Shown: piece by piece, positions 1 through 6,565 of the stretch | Numbering within the stretch: position 1 is the first letter of the stretch | Layout of the letters: every line of letters begins with the position of its first letter | NCBI GenBank assembly: GCA_009787035.1 | Contig: WRGV01000007.1 | Coordinates: 2,777-14,314 of the forward strand | Reading direction: 5' to 3' | Length of the DNA stretch: 11,538 bases | Source of the DNA: Propionibacteriaceae bacterium | GTDB taxonomy: Bacteria; Actinomycetota; Actinomycetes; Propionibacteriales; Propionibacteriaceae | Position numbers and translations under genes: made by a program | The notes under the pieces: model-generated | The model's input: only the letters and a program-made list of their open reading frames with translations | Told to the model about the DNA's origin: nothing | Database searches by the model: none

Positions 1-708
1 CGGATGCAGGCGATGCTGGATGCGGCGCTGCGGGCCGACCTGCCCACGGCGATCGACACGCTCACCGGGCTGCTCGACGAGATCTGGGCGACCTGCTCGA
101 CGCAGGAGCGCATGGTCGCCGTGCAGGCCGTGCAGCGCGAGCTGATTGCCGTGGTGGCGCAGGTGAGTGCGGACGACCTGCCGCGCTGTCAGCAGCTCAG
201 CACGGACTGGTGCCAGCAGCTGCCGGTCGACCGGCTGTCGGCCCAGGTGGTCACCGAACAGCTGGCGGACGCGATCGTTGCCGCGGCCGAGCGCGCATCC
301 GGACGGCCCGTGGCGACCATCGGCACCATCCTGAATGCGCTGGCCCGCGATCCCCTCACCGACATCGACGTGGAGCGGGCCGCTGAGTCGCTGTCCATGT
401 CGACCAGCCAGTTCTCCCGTTCGTTCAAGCGGCTGACCGGGCTGACGTTCGCCACGTACAAGGTCGATCGCCGCATCCGCCGCGCCAAGCTGCTGCTGTC
501 GCAGACGTCCCTGCCCATCAGTGGCGTCGCCGCGGCCACGGGCTTCACGCGCTCCGGCTACTTCGCTCGCGTCTTCCACTCATCGACGGGCCAGACCCCG
601 CACGAGTGGCGCCGCCACTCGGTTTCCATCCCCGTGGCGCAGCCCATCCCGGTCACCTACGGCGCCCACTCCGATGTGCGCGAGGTGTCCCTCGACGCTC
701 CGCAGTGA
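1..708 (+). CDS. AraC-family transcriptional regulator, 5'-truncated
   Basis: The reading frame is open to the left edge (codon 1 is CGG), so the true start and probably a sensor domain lie outside the window. At least 235 residues are present. Counting from the first ATG (base 4), the C-terminal half carries a two-part AraC-type DNA-binding domain. The first helix-turn-helix is at about 122-146 (SMSTSQFSRSFKRLTG) and the second at about 171-204 (PISGVAAATGFTRSGYFARV then F-x-x-x-x-G-x-T-P-x-x-W-R-R, the family signature). The preceding 100 residues look helical and alanine/leucine-rich; I cannot assign them to a sensor family. The gene converges on glpK and ends 98 bases from it. Control of the glycerol genes is plausible from position alone and unproven. 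It could equally serve genes to the left. A PocR-like diol sensor upstream is a possibility I cannot see. Confidence 0.9.
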   Translation, partial: RMQAMLDAALRADLPTAIDTLTGLLDEIWATCSTQERMVAVQAVQRELIAVVAQVSADDLPRCQQLSTDWCQQLPVDRLSAQVVTEQLADAIVAAAERASGRPVATIGTILNALARDPLTDIDVERAAESLSMSTSQFSRSFKRLTGLTFATYKVDRRIRRAKLLLSQTSLPISGVAAATGFTRSGYFARVFHSSTGQTPHEWRRHSVSIPVAQPIPVTYGAHSDVREVSLDAPQ

Positions 709-742
709 GCGCTGCGCGGCACGCGGCCGCCTGAGACGGCAC

Positions 743-787
743 GACAAAGGGGGCGGGACGACCGGATGGTCATCCCGCCCCCTTGTC
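743..787. terminator. Bidirectional stem-loop terminator between the araC-type gene and glpK
   Basis: The arms at 743-763 and 768-787 pair over about 19 base pairs around the loop GGAT (764-767), with one unpaired A and one C/A mismatch. The stem core is GGGGGCGGGA against TCCCGCCCCC. The hairpin lies in the 98-base gap between two convergent genes, so it can stop transcripts from both sides. The tails are only mildly T-rich (TTGTC on the plus side, TTTGTC on the minus side), which is common in GC-rich actinobacteria where perfect U-tracts are often missing. Confidence 0.8.
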
Positions 788-806
788 ATGTCAGGGGATC
801 ATGCGA

Positions 807-2327
807 TCACTTGACGTCCTCGTCCACCCAGTCGAAGGTCTTGGTGACGGCCTTCTTCCACAGGCGGTACAGGCGGTCGCGCTCGGCCGGCTCGGCCTTG
901 GGCTCCCAGCGCTTGGCCATGGCCCAGTTGTCGATGACGTCCTGCTCGCCCGACCAGAAGCCGATGGCGATGCCGGCCGCGTACGCCGCGCCCAGCGCCG
1001 TGGTCTCGGCGACCTCGGGAAGGACGACCGGCACGCCGACCTGATCGGCCTGGAACTGCATCAGCAGCTCGTTGGCCGTCATGCCGCCGTCGACCTTCAG
1101 CTCGGACAGCTTGACACCGGAGTCGGCCTCCATGGCGTCCAGCACCTCGCGGGTCTGGTAGGCCACGGCCTCCAGCACCGCGCGGGCGATGTGGCCGCGG
1201 TTGACGTAGCGGGTCAGGCCGACGATCGCACCGCGGGCGTCCGAACGCCAGTACGGTGCGAACAGGCCGGAGAACGCCGGGACGAAGTACGCCCCGCCGT
1301 TGTCCTCGACCGACCGGGCCAGCTCCTCGATCTCGGGCGCCGAGGAGATGAGCTTCAGGTTGTCGCGCAGCCACTGCACCAGCGAGCCGGTGACGGCGAT
1401 GGAGCCCTCCAGGGCGTAGACCGGCTTGGCCTCGCCGAGCTTGTAGCACATCGTGGTGAGCAGGCCGTTCTTGGACGGCACGGGCTCGGTGCCCGTGTTC
1501 ATCAGCATGAAGCAGCCGGTGCCGTACGTGTTCTTCGCCATGCCGGGCTGGAAGCACGCCTGGCCGAACGTGGCGGCCTGCTGGTCGCCGAGGATTCCGG
1601 CGATCGGCACACCGGCCAGCGAGCCGGCCTCACGGACGTAGCCGTAGATCTCGGAGCACGAGCGGATCTCAGGCAGCATCGACATCGGGATGGTCATGTC
1701 CGCAGCGATCTCGGGGATCCACGACAGCGTCTTGAGATCCATCATCATCGTGCGGGACGCGTTGGTCACGTCGGTCGCGTGCACGCCACCGTCCGGGCCA
1801 CCGGTCATGTTCCACAGCACCCAGGTGTCCATGGTGCCCATGAGCAGCTTGCCGGCCTCGGCGTCCTCGCGGGCCCCCGGCACGTTGTCGAGGATCCACT
1901 TGACCTTGGGGCCGCAGAAGTAGGTCGCCAGCGGCAGGCCCACGCGGTCCTTGTACTTGTCCTGGCCGATCTCGCCACCGAGCTCCTCGATGATCTTGTC
2001 GGTGCGGGTGTCCTGCCACACGATGGCGTTGTAGACGGGCAGGCCCGTCTCCTTGTTCCACACCACGGTGGTCTCGCGCTGGTTGGTGATGCCGATCGCG
2101 GCGATGTCGTGCTTGGTCAGATCGGCCTTCGCCAGGGCGATGCCGACGACCTCGCGCACGCAGTCCCAGATTTCCATCGGGTCATGCTCGACCCAGCCGG
2201 CCTGCGGGAAGATCTGCGTGAACTCCTTCTGGCCGACGCCGACGATATGGCCGGTGTGGTCGAAGATGATCGCGCGAGCGCTCGTGGTGCCCTCATCGAG
2301 GGCGACGATGTAGTTCTTCTCTGTCAT
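807..2327 (-). CDS. glpK: Glycerol kinase
   Basis: This 506-residue protein transfers phosphate from ATP to glycerol to give sn-glycerol 3-phosphate in the cytoplasm. It is a full-length FGGY-family kinase (usual length about 500). The N-terminal phosphate-binding loop is at 6-16 ([11 protein letters not shown]). NQRE is at 82-85, FGGY signature 1 is at about 135-148 ([14 protein letters not shown]), the catalytic Asp is D248 in GILGDQQ, TYGTG is at 267-271, and signature 2 ([18 protein letters not shown]) is near residue 400. In low-GC Gram-positive enzymes an activating His, phosphorylated by HPr, lies in a loop shortly before GDQQ; here that stretch reads [12 protein letters not shown] and has no His. 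The ATG at 2327 has a weak Shine-Dalgarno (an A/G-rich stretch with AAAGAG) in an unusually AT-rich 30-base spacer after glpF. It is transcribed after glpF and shares its promoter. Confidence 0.98.
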   Translation of the reverse strand: MTEKNYIVALDEGTTSARAIIFDHTGHIVGVGQKEFTQIFPQAGWVEHDPMEIWDCVREVVGIALAKADLTKHDIAAIGITNQRETTVVWNKETGLPVYNAIVWQDTRTDKIIEELGGEIGQDKYKDRVGLPLATYFCGPKVKWILDNVPGAREDAEAGKLLMGTMDTWVLWNMTGGPDGGVHATDVTNASRTMMMDLKTLSWIPEIAADMTIPMSMLPEIRSCSEIYGYVREAGSLAGVPIAGILGDQQAATFGQACFQPGMAKNTYGTGCFMLMNTGTEPVPSKNGLLTTMCYKLGEAKPVYALEGSIAVTGSLVQWLRDNLKLISSAPEIEELARSVEDNGGAYFVPAFSGLFAPYWRSDARGAIVGLTRYVNRGHIARAVLEAVAYQTREVLDAMEADSGVKLSELKVDGGMTANELLMQFQADQVGVPVVLPEVAETTALGAAYAAGIAIGFWSGEQDVIDNWAMAKRWEPKAEPAERDRLYRLWKKAVTKTFDWVDEDVK

Positions 2328-2357
2328 ATTTCTTTTATCTCTTTTCGGTTATCGGGG

Positions 2358-3167
2358 TTAAGCAGGAAGCAGAACGCCGGCCAGCAGGCCTGCGATGATT
2401 GCGCCGATGATCGGGCCGACGATCGGCACCCACGCGTACGGCCAGTCAGCGCCGCCCTTGTTCGGGATCGGCAGGAACGAGAACGCGATACGGGGGCCGA
2501 GGTCTCGGGCTGGGTTGATTGCGTACCCGGTCGGGCCGCCGAGCGACAGGCCGATGGCGACGATCAGGAAGGCGACACCGAGGGCGCCCAGCCAGCCCAG
2601 TCCTGCAGGCGTCTGGGTGTTGGAGTTGCCCCAGTGGCCAGCGGCCAGGATGACGAAGACCAGCGTGAAGGTGCCGATGGCCTCAGTGACGACGTTCCAT
2701 CCGTAGCTGCGGATCGCGGGACCCGTGGAGAAAACGCCGAGCTTGGTGCCTGCGGGGGCATCCTCGTCGAAGTGCTTCTTGTAGGCCAGCCAGACGATGC
2801 AGGCGCCGATGATGGCGCCGATCAGCTGTGCGCCGATGTAGGTGAACATCGAGGCCGCATCGACCTTGACCAGGCAGCCGCTGGGGCCGGAGACGTAGCA
2901 GGCGACGTGGGACGAATCCTTCGCCTTGTCCATCAACTGCGAGATGGCGACGCCGATCGTGACGGCCGGGTTCAGGTGGCCGCCGGACTTGTAGGAGACC
3001 AGCACGCCGCAGAAGACGGCGAGGCCCCACCCGAACGCGATACCGACCCAGCCCGCTCCCTGGCCCTTCGACTTGCTGAGCGAGAGGTTAGCGCAGACGC
3101 CGGCGCCGAAGATGATCAGGACACAGGTGCCCACGATCTCTGAGAGAAATACAGTTCCCAGACTCAT
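2358..3167 (-). CDS. glpF: Glycerol uptake facilitator (aquaglyceroporin)
   Basis: This 269-residue membrane channel of the MIP family lets glycerol diffuse across the cytoplasmic membrane, where GlpK traps it. Both pore motifs are present: HLNPAVT with NPA at 66-68, and GYAINPARD with NPA at 218-220. The selectivity residues fit a glycerol channel rather than a water channel: W47 and R221 align with E. coli W48 and R206, Y215 stands where E. coli has F200, and D222 follows NPAR. Six hydrophobic segments are recognisable. Unlike E. coli GlpF there is an insert of roughly 20 residues (about 80-102) after the first half-helix, with H87, C90 and C98; by GlpF topology it faces the cytoplasm. The ATG at 3167 has no good Shine-Dalgarno (GTGAAAGTGAA only). 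It is first in a glpF-glpK pair, with glpK starting 30 bases downstream. Confidence 0.97.
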   Translation of the reverse strand: MSLGTVFLSEIVGTCVLIIFGAGVCANLSLSKSKGQGAGWVGIAFGWGLAVFCGVLVSYKSGGHLNPAVTIGVAISQLMDKAKDSSHVACYVSGPSGCLVKVDAASMFTYIGAQLIGAIIGACIVWLAYKKHFDEDAPAGTKLGVFSTGPAIRSYGWNVVTEAIGTFTLVFVILAAGHWGNSNTQTPAGLGWLGALGVAFLIVAIGLSLGGPTGYAINPARDLGPRIAFSFLPIPNKGGADWPYAWVPIVGPIIGAIIAGLLAGVLLPA

Positions 3168-3180
3168 GTGTATTCACTTT

Positions 3181-3206
3181 CACTTTTTAAGTGGCAGCAA
3201 TGCCAC
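3181..3206. repeat. Two overlapping inverted repeats in the glpF leader
   Basis: CACTT-TTT-AAGTG (3181-3193) and GTGGCA-GCAA-TGCCAC (3191-3206) are both perfect inverted repeats and share bases 3191-3193, so only one hairpin could form fully at a time. They lie 14-39 bases upstream of the glpF start codon. They may be a DNA operator or alternative leader RNA structures; the sequence does not decide between these. Confidence 0.5.
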
Positions 3207-3294
3207 AGCTATGACCTGTCCCGCTCCTGCGCCAGGAAGGCCCTCGTCCTCGAGATTCATCGTCGTGGAACGGCTCCGAACCCCGAACAGCCCA

Positions 3295-3323
3295 ACGATA
3301 GGACCTCATCCTTGGCCTGTCAG
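3295..3323 (-). promoter_or_regulatory. Candidate promoter for glpF-glpK
   Basis: On the minus strand CTGACA (3323-3318, 5 of 6 matches to TTGACA) is followed after exactly 17 bases by TATCGT (3300-3295, 4 of 6 matches to TATAAT). Transcription would start near 3288, giving a leader of about 120 bases that contains the overlapping hairpins before glpF. The duplicated ATGTGCACAT palindromes would then be centred about 73 and 94 bases upstream of the start, positions typical for an activator. This assignment is inference from consensus matching. Confidence 0.4.
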
Positions 3324-3355
3324 GCATCTTCGCGGACGGGCATATATGCGGCCGC

Positions 3356-3392
3356 TATGTGCACATTTCCGACAGGTATGTGCACATTTCCG
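3356..3392. promoter_or_regulatory. Tandem palindromic operator candidate
   Basis: The 16-base word TATGTGCACATTTCCG occurs twice (3356-3371 and 3377-3392), exactly 21 bases apart, or two turns of the helix. Each copy contains the perfect palindrome ATGTGCACAT. Two identical palindromes on the same DNA face point to cooperative binding by a dimeric regulator. It sits between the two divergent glycerol units and could serve both. It does not match the TGTGA-N6-TCACA pattern of Crp/GlxR sites, and I cannot name the binding protein. Confidence 0.6.
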
Positions 3393-3500
3393 GCACCGAC
3401 GCTCGCCGTGGGGGGACAGTCCGTCCGGGCTGCTCATTCTGGACGGAAGTGGGACGTGTGCGCCGTTCGCTCCAGATCCTGACATTGAGTGGGAATGCGC

Positions 3501-3527
3501 TTGCGAGACGCACAGTTGCGGTATGTT
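3501..3527 (+). promoter_or_regulatory. Weak candidate promoter for glpABC
   Basis: TTGCGA (3501-3506) and TATGTT (3522-3527) resemble -35 and -10 boxes on the plus strand, but the 15-base spacer is shorter than the usual 16-18. If used, transcription would begin near 3534, about 105 bases before glpA. No better pair is seen between 3393 and 3638. An activator-dependent promoter could have such poor boxes. Confidence 0.25.
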
Positions 3528-3625
3528 GGTCGCGGTTGCGTCCCCCGCACGAGGGCGCGTCCTACGAGGGTGGACGGCTCGCAGCGGGCTGGGCCACAAC
3601 AGGTCCATGGACGACGGTGTCTGGT

Positions 3626-3632
3626 AAGGGGG
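3626..3632 (+). promoter_or_regulatory. Ribosome binding site that fixes the glpA start
   Basis: AAGGGGG lies 6 bases before the GTG at 3639. It supports this GTG, not the in-frame ATG at 3489, as the start. The protein then begins VRKLSAEVVVIGGGATG, with the FAD loop at the expected distance from the N-terminus. Confidence 0.8.
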
Positions 3633-3638
3633 CATGCG

Positions 3639-5315
3639 GTGCGGAAACTGTCAGCAGAGGTGGTCGTCATCGGTGGCGGTGCGACCGGCGTCGGCGTGGC
3701 CCGCGACGCGGCGATGCGCGGGTACTCCACGATCCTGGTCGAGCGCGCCGACCTGGCCCAGGGCACGACGGGCCGGTTCCACGGCCTGCTGCACTCGGGC
3801 GGGCGCTACGTGGTGTCCGACCCGGAGTCGGCCACCGAGTGTGCCGAAGAGAACGCGATCGTCTCGCGCATCCATGCCGACGCCGTCGAGCGCACGGGCG
3901 GGCTGTTCGTGTGCGCTCCGGGCGACGACCCCGGATTCGCCGACAAGTTCCTGGCCGGGGCCAGCGCCCAGAAGGTGCCGGCCCAAGAGATCACGCTGTC
4001 GGAGGCGCTGCGCCGCGAGCCGCGCCTGAACCCCGGCATCACCCGGGCCATCGAGGTGCAAGACGGCACGGTCGACGGCTGGCGCATGGTCTGGGGCGCG
4101 GCCGAGTCGGCCAAGGCCCACGGCGCCACGGTGCTGACCTACCACGACGTCACCGCCATCCAGGTCGAGGACGGCCACACGCAGGCCGTCTTCTGCCACA
4201 ATCGCAAGACGGGCGAGGACGTGACGATCGACTGCGGCTTCGTCGTCAACGCGGCCGGCCCCTGGGCGGGCCATGTGGCCGCGATGGCCGGATGCCACGA
4301 CGTCGAGGTCGTGCCCGGCCGGGGCATCATGGTCGCGATGAACCACCGGCTGGTCAACACCGTGATCAACCGCTGCATCTACCCGTCCGACGGCGACATC
4401 CTGGTGCCCGTCCACACCGTGTGCATCATCGGGACGACCGACCACCCGGCCGACGATCCCGACCACCTGGAGATCCCCGCCGACGAGGTGCAGCAGATGC
4501 TGTCGGCCGGCGAGGTGCTGATCCCCGGCTTCCGCCAGTCGCGGGCCGTCCACGCCTGGGCGGGCGCCCGTCCGCTGGTCAAGGACCACCGCGTCTCGGC
4601 GTCCGACACCCGGCACATGAGCCGCGGCATGGCGATCCTCGACCACGACGCGCGCGACGGCGTCAAGGGCATGGTGACGATCGCCGGCGGCAAGCTGACG
4701 ACCTACCGCCTGATGGCCAAGAACACCGTCGACCTGGTCAGCGAGCAGCTGGGCGACAACCGTCCGTGCACCACCGACCAGGAGCCGGTGCCGACCGCCA
4801 CGTCCGGCATCAACTACACGATCACGCACCGCCTGGCCGACCGCGAGGCGGAGCGTCCCACCGGACCGCTCGGCCAGCAGACGCCGAACGACCTGGGCCA
4901 CCAGGTCGTGTGCGAGTGCGAGCTGGTGTCGCGGGGCATGCTCGTCGACACCATCGCGGCGCACCCGGACGCGCAGTTCGACGACTGGCGCCGGCTGCTG
5001 CGCATCGGCATGGGGCCGTGCCAGGGCGGGTTCTGCGCGCTGCGCACGACGGGCATCGCGGTCGAACGCAAGGCGATGGACGCCGCGGCGGCCACGGCGC
5101 TCATGCGCCTGTTCATCGCGCACCGGTGGATCGGCCTGTGGCCCATCCTGTTCGGCGCGCAGGTGCGCCAGACGGTGCTGGACTCGTGGATCTTCTCCGG
5201 GCTGCTCGATCTCGATTCGGTGCCCGTTCCCGCGGTGCCACCGGCGTTCACGCCGCCGGGCGAGGCCGCCGCAGCAAAGACCGCAACCGCAACTGACAAG
5301 GAGGTGGCGCGATGA
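3639..5315 (+). CDS. glpA: Anaerobic glycerol-3-phosphate dehydrogenase subunit A
   Basis: This 558-residue catalytic flavoprotein (E. coli GlpA is 542) oxidises sn-glycerol 3-phosphate to DHAP and hands electrons to GlpB/GlpC and then the quinone pool at the inner face of the membrane. The FAD-binding Rossmann loop GGGATG is at 12-17, followed by the DAO-family segment TGRFHGLLHSGGRYVV that is typical of GlpA/GlpD. The C-terminal third carries a BFD-like [2Fe-2S] domain with C425-x-C427 and C461-x4-C466 (CECE and CQGGFC). This domain marks the anaerobic GlpA type and separates it from aerobic GlpD. The tail after about residue 530 is Ala/Thr/Pro-rich and probably disordered. Start chosen: GTG 3639, from the ribosome site and alignment to the family N-terminus; the upstream in-frame ATG 3489 would add 50 unlikely residues. 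The stop overlaps the glpB start (ATGA), so translation is probably coupled. Confidence 0.96.
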   Translation: MRKLSAEVVVIGGGATGVGVARDAAMRGYSTILVERADLAQGTTGRFHGLLHSGGRYVVSDPESATECAEENAIVSRIHADAVERTGGLFVCAPGDDPGFADKFLAGASAQKVPAQEITLSEALRREPRLNPGITRAIEVQDGTVDGWRMVWGAAESAKAHGATVLTYHDVTAIQVEDGHTQAVFCHNRKTGEDVTIDCGFVVNAAGPWAGHVAAMAGCHDVEVVPGRGIMVAMNHRLVNTVINRCIYPSDGDILVPVHTVCIIGTTDHPADDPDHLEIPADEVQQMLSAGEVLIPGFRQSRAVHAWAGARPLVKDHRVSASDTRHMSRGMAILDHDARDGVKGMVTIAGGKLTTYRLMAKNTVDLVSEQLGDNRPCTTDQEPVPTATSGINYTITHRLADREAERPTGPLGQQTPNDLGHQVVCECELVSRGMLVDTIAAHPDAQFDDWRRLLRIGMGPCQGGFCALRTTGIAVERKAMDAAAATALMRLFIAHRWIGLWPILFGAQVRQTVLDSWIFSGLLDLDSVPVPAVPPAFTPPGEAAAAKTATATDKEVAR

Positions 5316-6565
5316 GCCGCACCGTTTCGTCCGCGACCGTCGTGATCGGGGCCGGCCTGGCCGGTCTGACGTCGGCCATCGCGCTGGCCAAGGCGGGCCA
5401 GGACGTGACGCTGATCACCAAGGGCCTGGGCGGGCTGACGCTGTCGCAGGGCAGCATCGACATCTGGGGCCGCACGGGCGCCGGGCTGGTGACCGATCCG
5501 GCGCAGGCCGTGGCGGACGCGCCGGCCGGGCATCCCTACGCGGTGGCCGGGGCGGACGCCGTCCGGGCCGGTGCCGAGGCGCTGTGCGGCTGGCTGGACG
5601 GCTGGTTCGAGGGCGACCTGCACCACACGCGCCTGGTGCCGACGGCTGTGGGCGCGTGGCGTCCGACGTGCCTGGTGCCCGCGGGGCACACGGTGCAGCC
5701 GGCGGCGGGCCAGCGCTGGGTGGTCGTCGGCCCCCGGCGCATGAAGGACATTCAGCCCGAGCTGATCGCCGGCAATCTGGCGCGCACGCCGCTGCCGGAC
5801 GGCGGGTTCGTGCGGGCTCGGGGCGTCGGCATCGACATCGCCGCGCGGGCCCACGAGGTGGATTCGTCCGGCGTCGCCTACGCCCGGGCGCTGGACGAGC
5901 CGAGCTTCCGCGCGACGTTCGCCGAGGCCGTCAAGGCCGTCGTGCACGAGGGCGAGATCGTCGCGCTGCCCGCCATCCTCGGGCTGAACGACCCGGAGGC
6001 GTTCGCCGACCTGAGCAAGCGCATCGGGCACCCGCTGTGCGAGATCGTCACGCCGCCGCCGTCCGTGCCCGGCATGCGCCTGGACCAGGCGCTGCGGGCG
6101 TACGCGCAGCAGGCGGGGGTGCGCATCGTCCTCGGTGCGGCCGTGCTGTCGGCGACGACGGACGGCGACCGGGTCGTCTCGGTCGACGCCGACACCGCCG
6201 GGCACGTGACCACGTACGCGGCTGACGCGTTCGTCCTTGCTGCGGGCGGTTTCGAGAGCGGGGCGCTGGAGTACGACTCGACGGGCACGCTGTCCGAGAC
6301 GATCTTCGGCCTGCCGGTCACCCGCGCGCCGGGCGCGCCCGTCGTGGCCGACTACTGGGCCGACCAACCGCTGTTCGAGGCGGGGCTGAGCGTGGACGCG
6401 TCCATGCGCCCGCTCGGGCAGGCGGGCAAGCCCGTGTGCACCAACCTGCACGCCGCCGGCGGCGTCATCGGCGGCGCGGTGCGCTGGCGGGAGAAGTCGG
6501 GTGAGGGCATCGCCCTGGGCACGGCATGGGCGGCCGCAACGGCCATCGAGGAGGCAACGAAATGA
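5312..6565 (+). CDS. glpB: Anaerobic glycerol-3-phosphate dehydrogenase subunit B
   Basis: This 417-residue protein (E. coli GlpB is 419) is the second flavoprotein of the GlpABC complex. The nucleotide-binding motif VVIGAGLAGLTSAIALAKAG has GxGxxG at 13-18. AAGGFESGAL in the second half and NLHAAGGVIGG near the C-terminus are the usual flavin-contact segments of this fumarate-reductase-like fold. In the family GlpB is thought to relay electrons from GlpA to the iron-sulfur subunit GlpC; it is not the substrate-binding subunit. The start is secure: a perfect AAGGAGGT (5298-5305) lies 6 bases before the ATG, inside the end of glpA, and the ATG overlaps the glpA stop by 4 bases. The next junction, with glpC, repeats the ATGA arrangement. 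No truncation or frameshift is seen. Confidence 0.94.
   Translation: MSRTVSSATVVIGAGLAGLTSAIALAKAGQDVTLITKGLGGLTLSQGSIDIWGRTGAGLVTDPAQAVADAPAGHPYAVAGADAVRAGAEALCGWLDGWFEGDLHHTRLVPTAVGAWRPTCLVPAGHTVQPAAGQRWVVVGPRRMKDIQPELIAGNLARTPLPDGGFVRARGVGIDIAARAHEVDSSGVAYARALDEPSFRATFAEAVKAVVHEGEIVALPAILGLNDPEAFADLSKRIGHPLCEIVTPPPSVPGMRLDQALRAYAQQAGVRIVLGAAVLSATTDGDRVVSVDADTAGHVTTYAADAFVLAAGGFESGALEYDSTGTLSETIFGLPVTRAPGAPVVADYWADQPLFEAGLSVDASMRPLGQAGKPVCTNLHAAGGVIGGAVRWREKSGEGIALGTAWAAATAIEEATK

Larger units (their letters stand above)
3168..3638. promoter_or_regulatory. Divergent control region between glpFK and glpABC
   Basis: These 471 bases hold no convincing gene. The glpA frame is open back to an ATG at 3489, but those 50 extra codons give Arg-rich, low-complexity protein with no family match. 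What is visible: overlapping hairpins before glpF (3181-3206), a candidate minus-strand promoter (3295-3323), perfect 10-base palindromes at 3340-3349 (GCATATATGC), 3357-3366 and 3378-3387 (both ATGTGCACAT) and 3603-3612 (GTCCATGGAC), an inverted repeat TCCGTCC/GGACGGA at 3420-3426 and 3441-3447, and a good ribosome site before glpA. Chance alone would give about 0.5 perfect 10-base palindromes in this length. The region is less GC-rich than the genes. It very likely sets expression of both glycerol units; the regulator is unknown. Confidence 0.75.

Noticed and set aside
783..3143. A 786-codon open frame on the plus strand opposite glpK and glpF
   Set aside because: It mirrors two well-supported genes. 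Its protein is rich in Gly, Ala, Arg, Asp and His with no family motif, as expected for antisense frames in GC-rich DNA.
3168..3635. Small open frames in the glpF-glpA gap (for example 3168-3482 plus, 3306-3635 minus)
   Set aside because: There is no ribosome site, no recognisable domain and no GC-rich third-position pattern; regulatory DNA explains the region better.
3489..3638. A 50-codon N-terminal extension of glpA from ATG 3489
   Set aside because: No ribosome site is apparent before 3489, the residues do not resemble the GlpA N-terminus, and a good ribosome site precedes GTG 3639. It also crosses the candidate promoter.
3359..5296. A 645-codon plus-strand frame overlapping glpA in another phase
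   Set aside because: It is an Arg/Gly/Pro-rich shadow of glpA, which has intact FAD and [2Fe-2S] motifs in its own frame.
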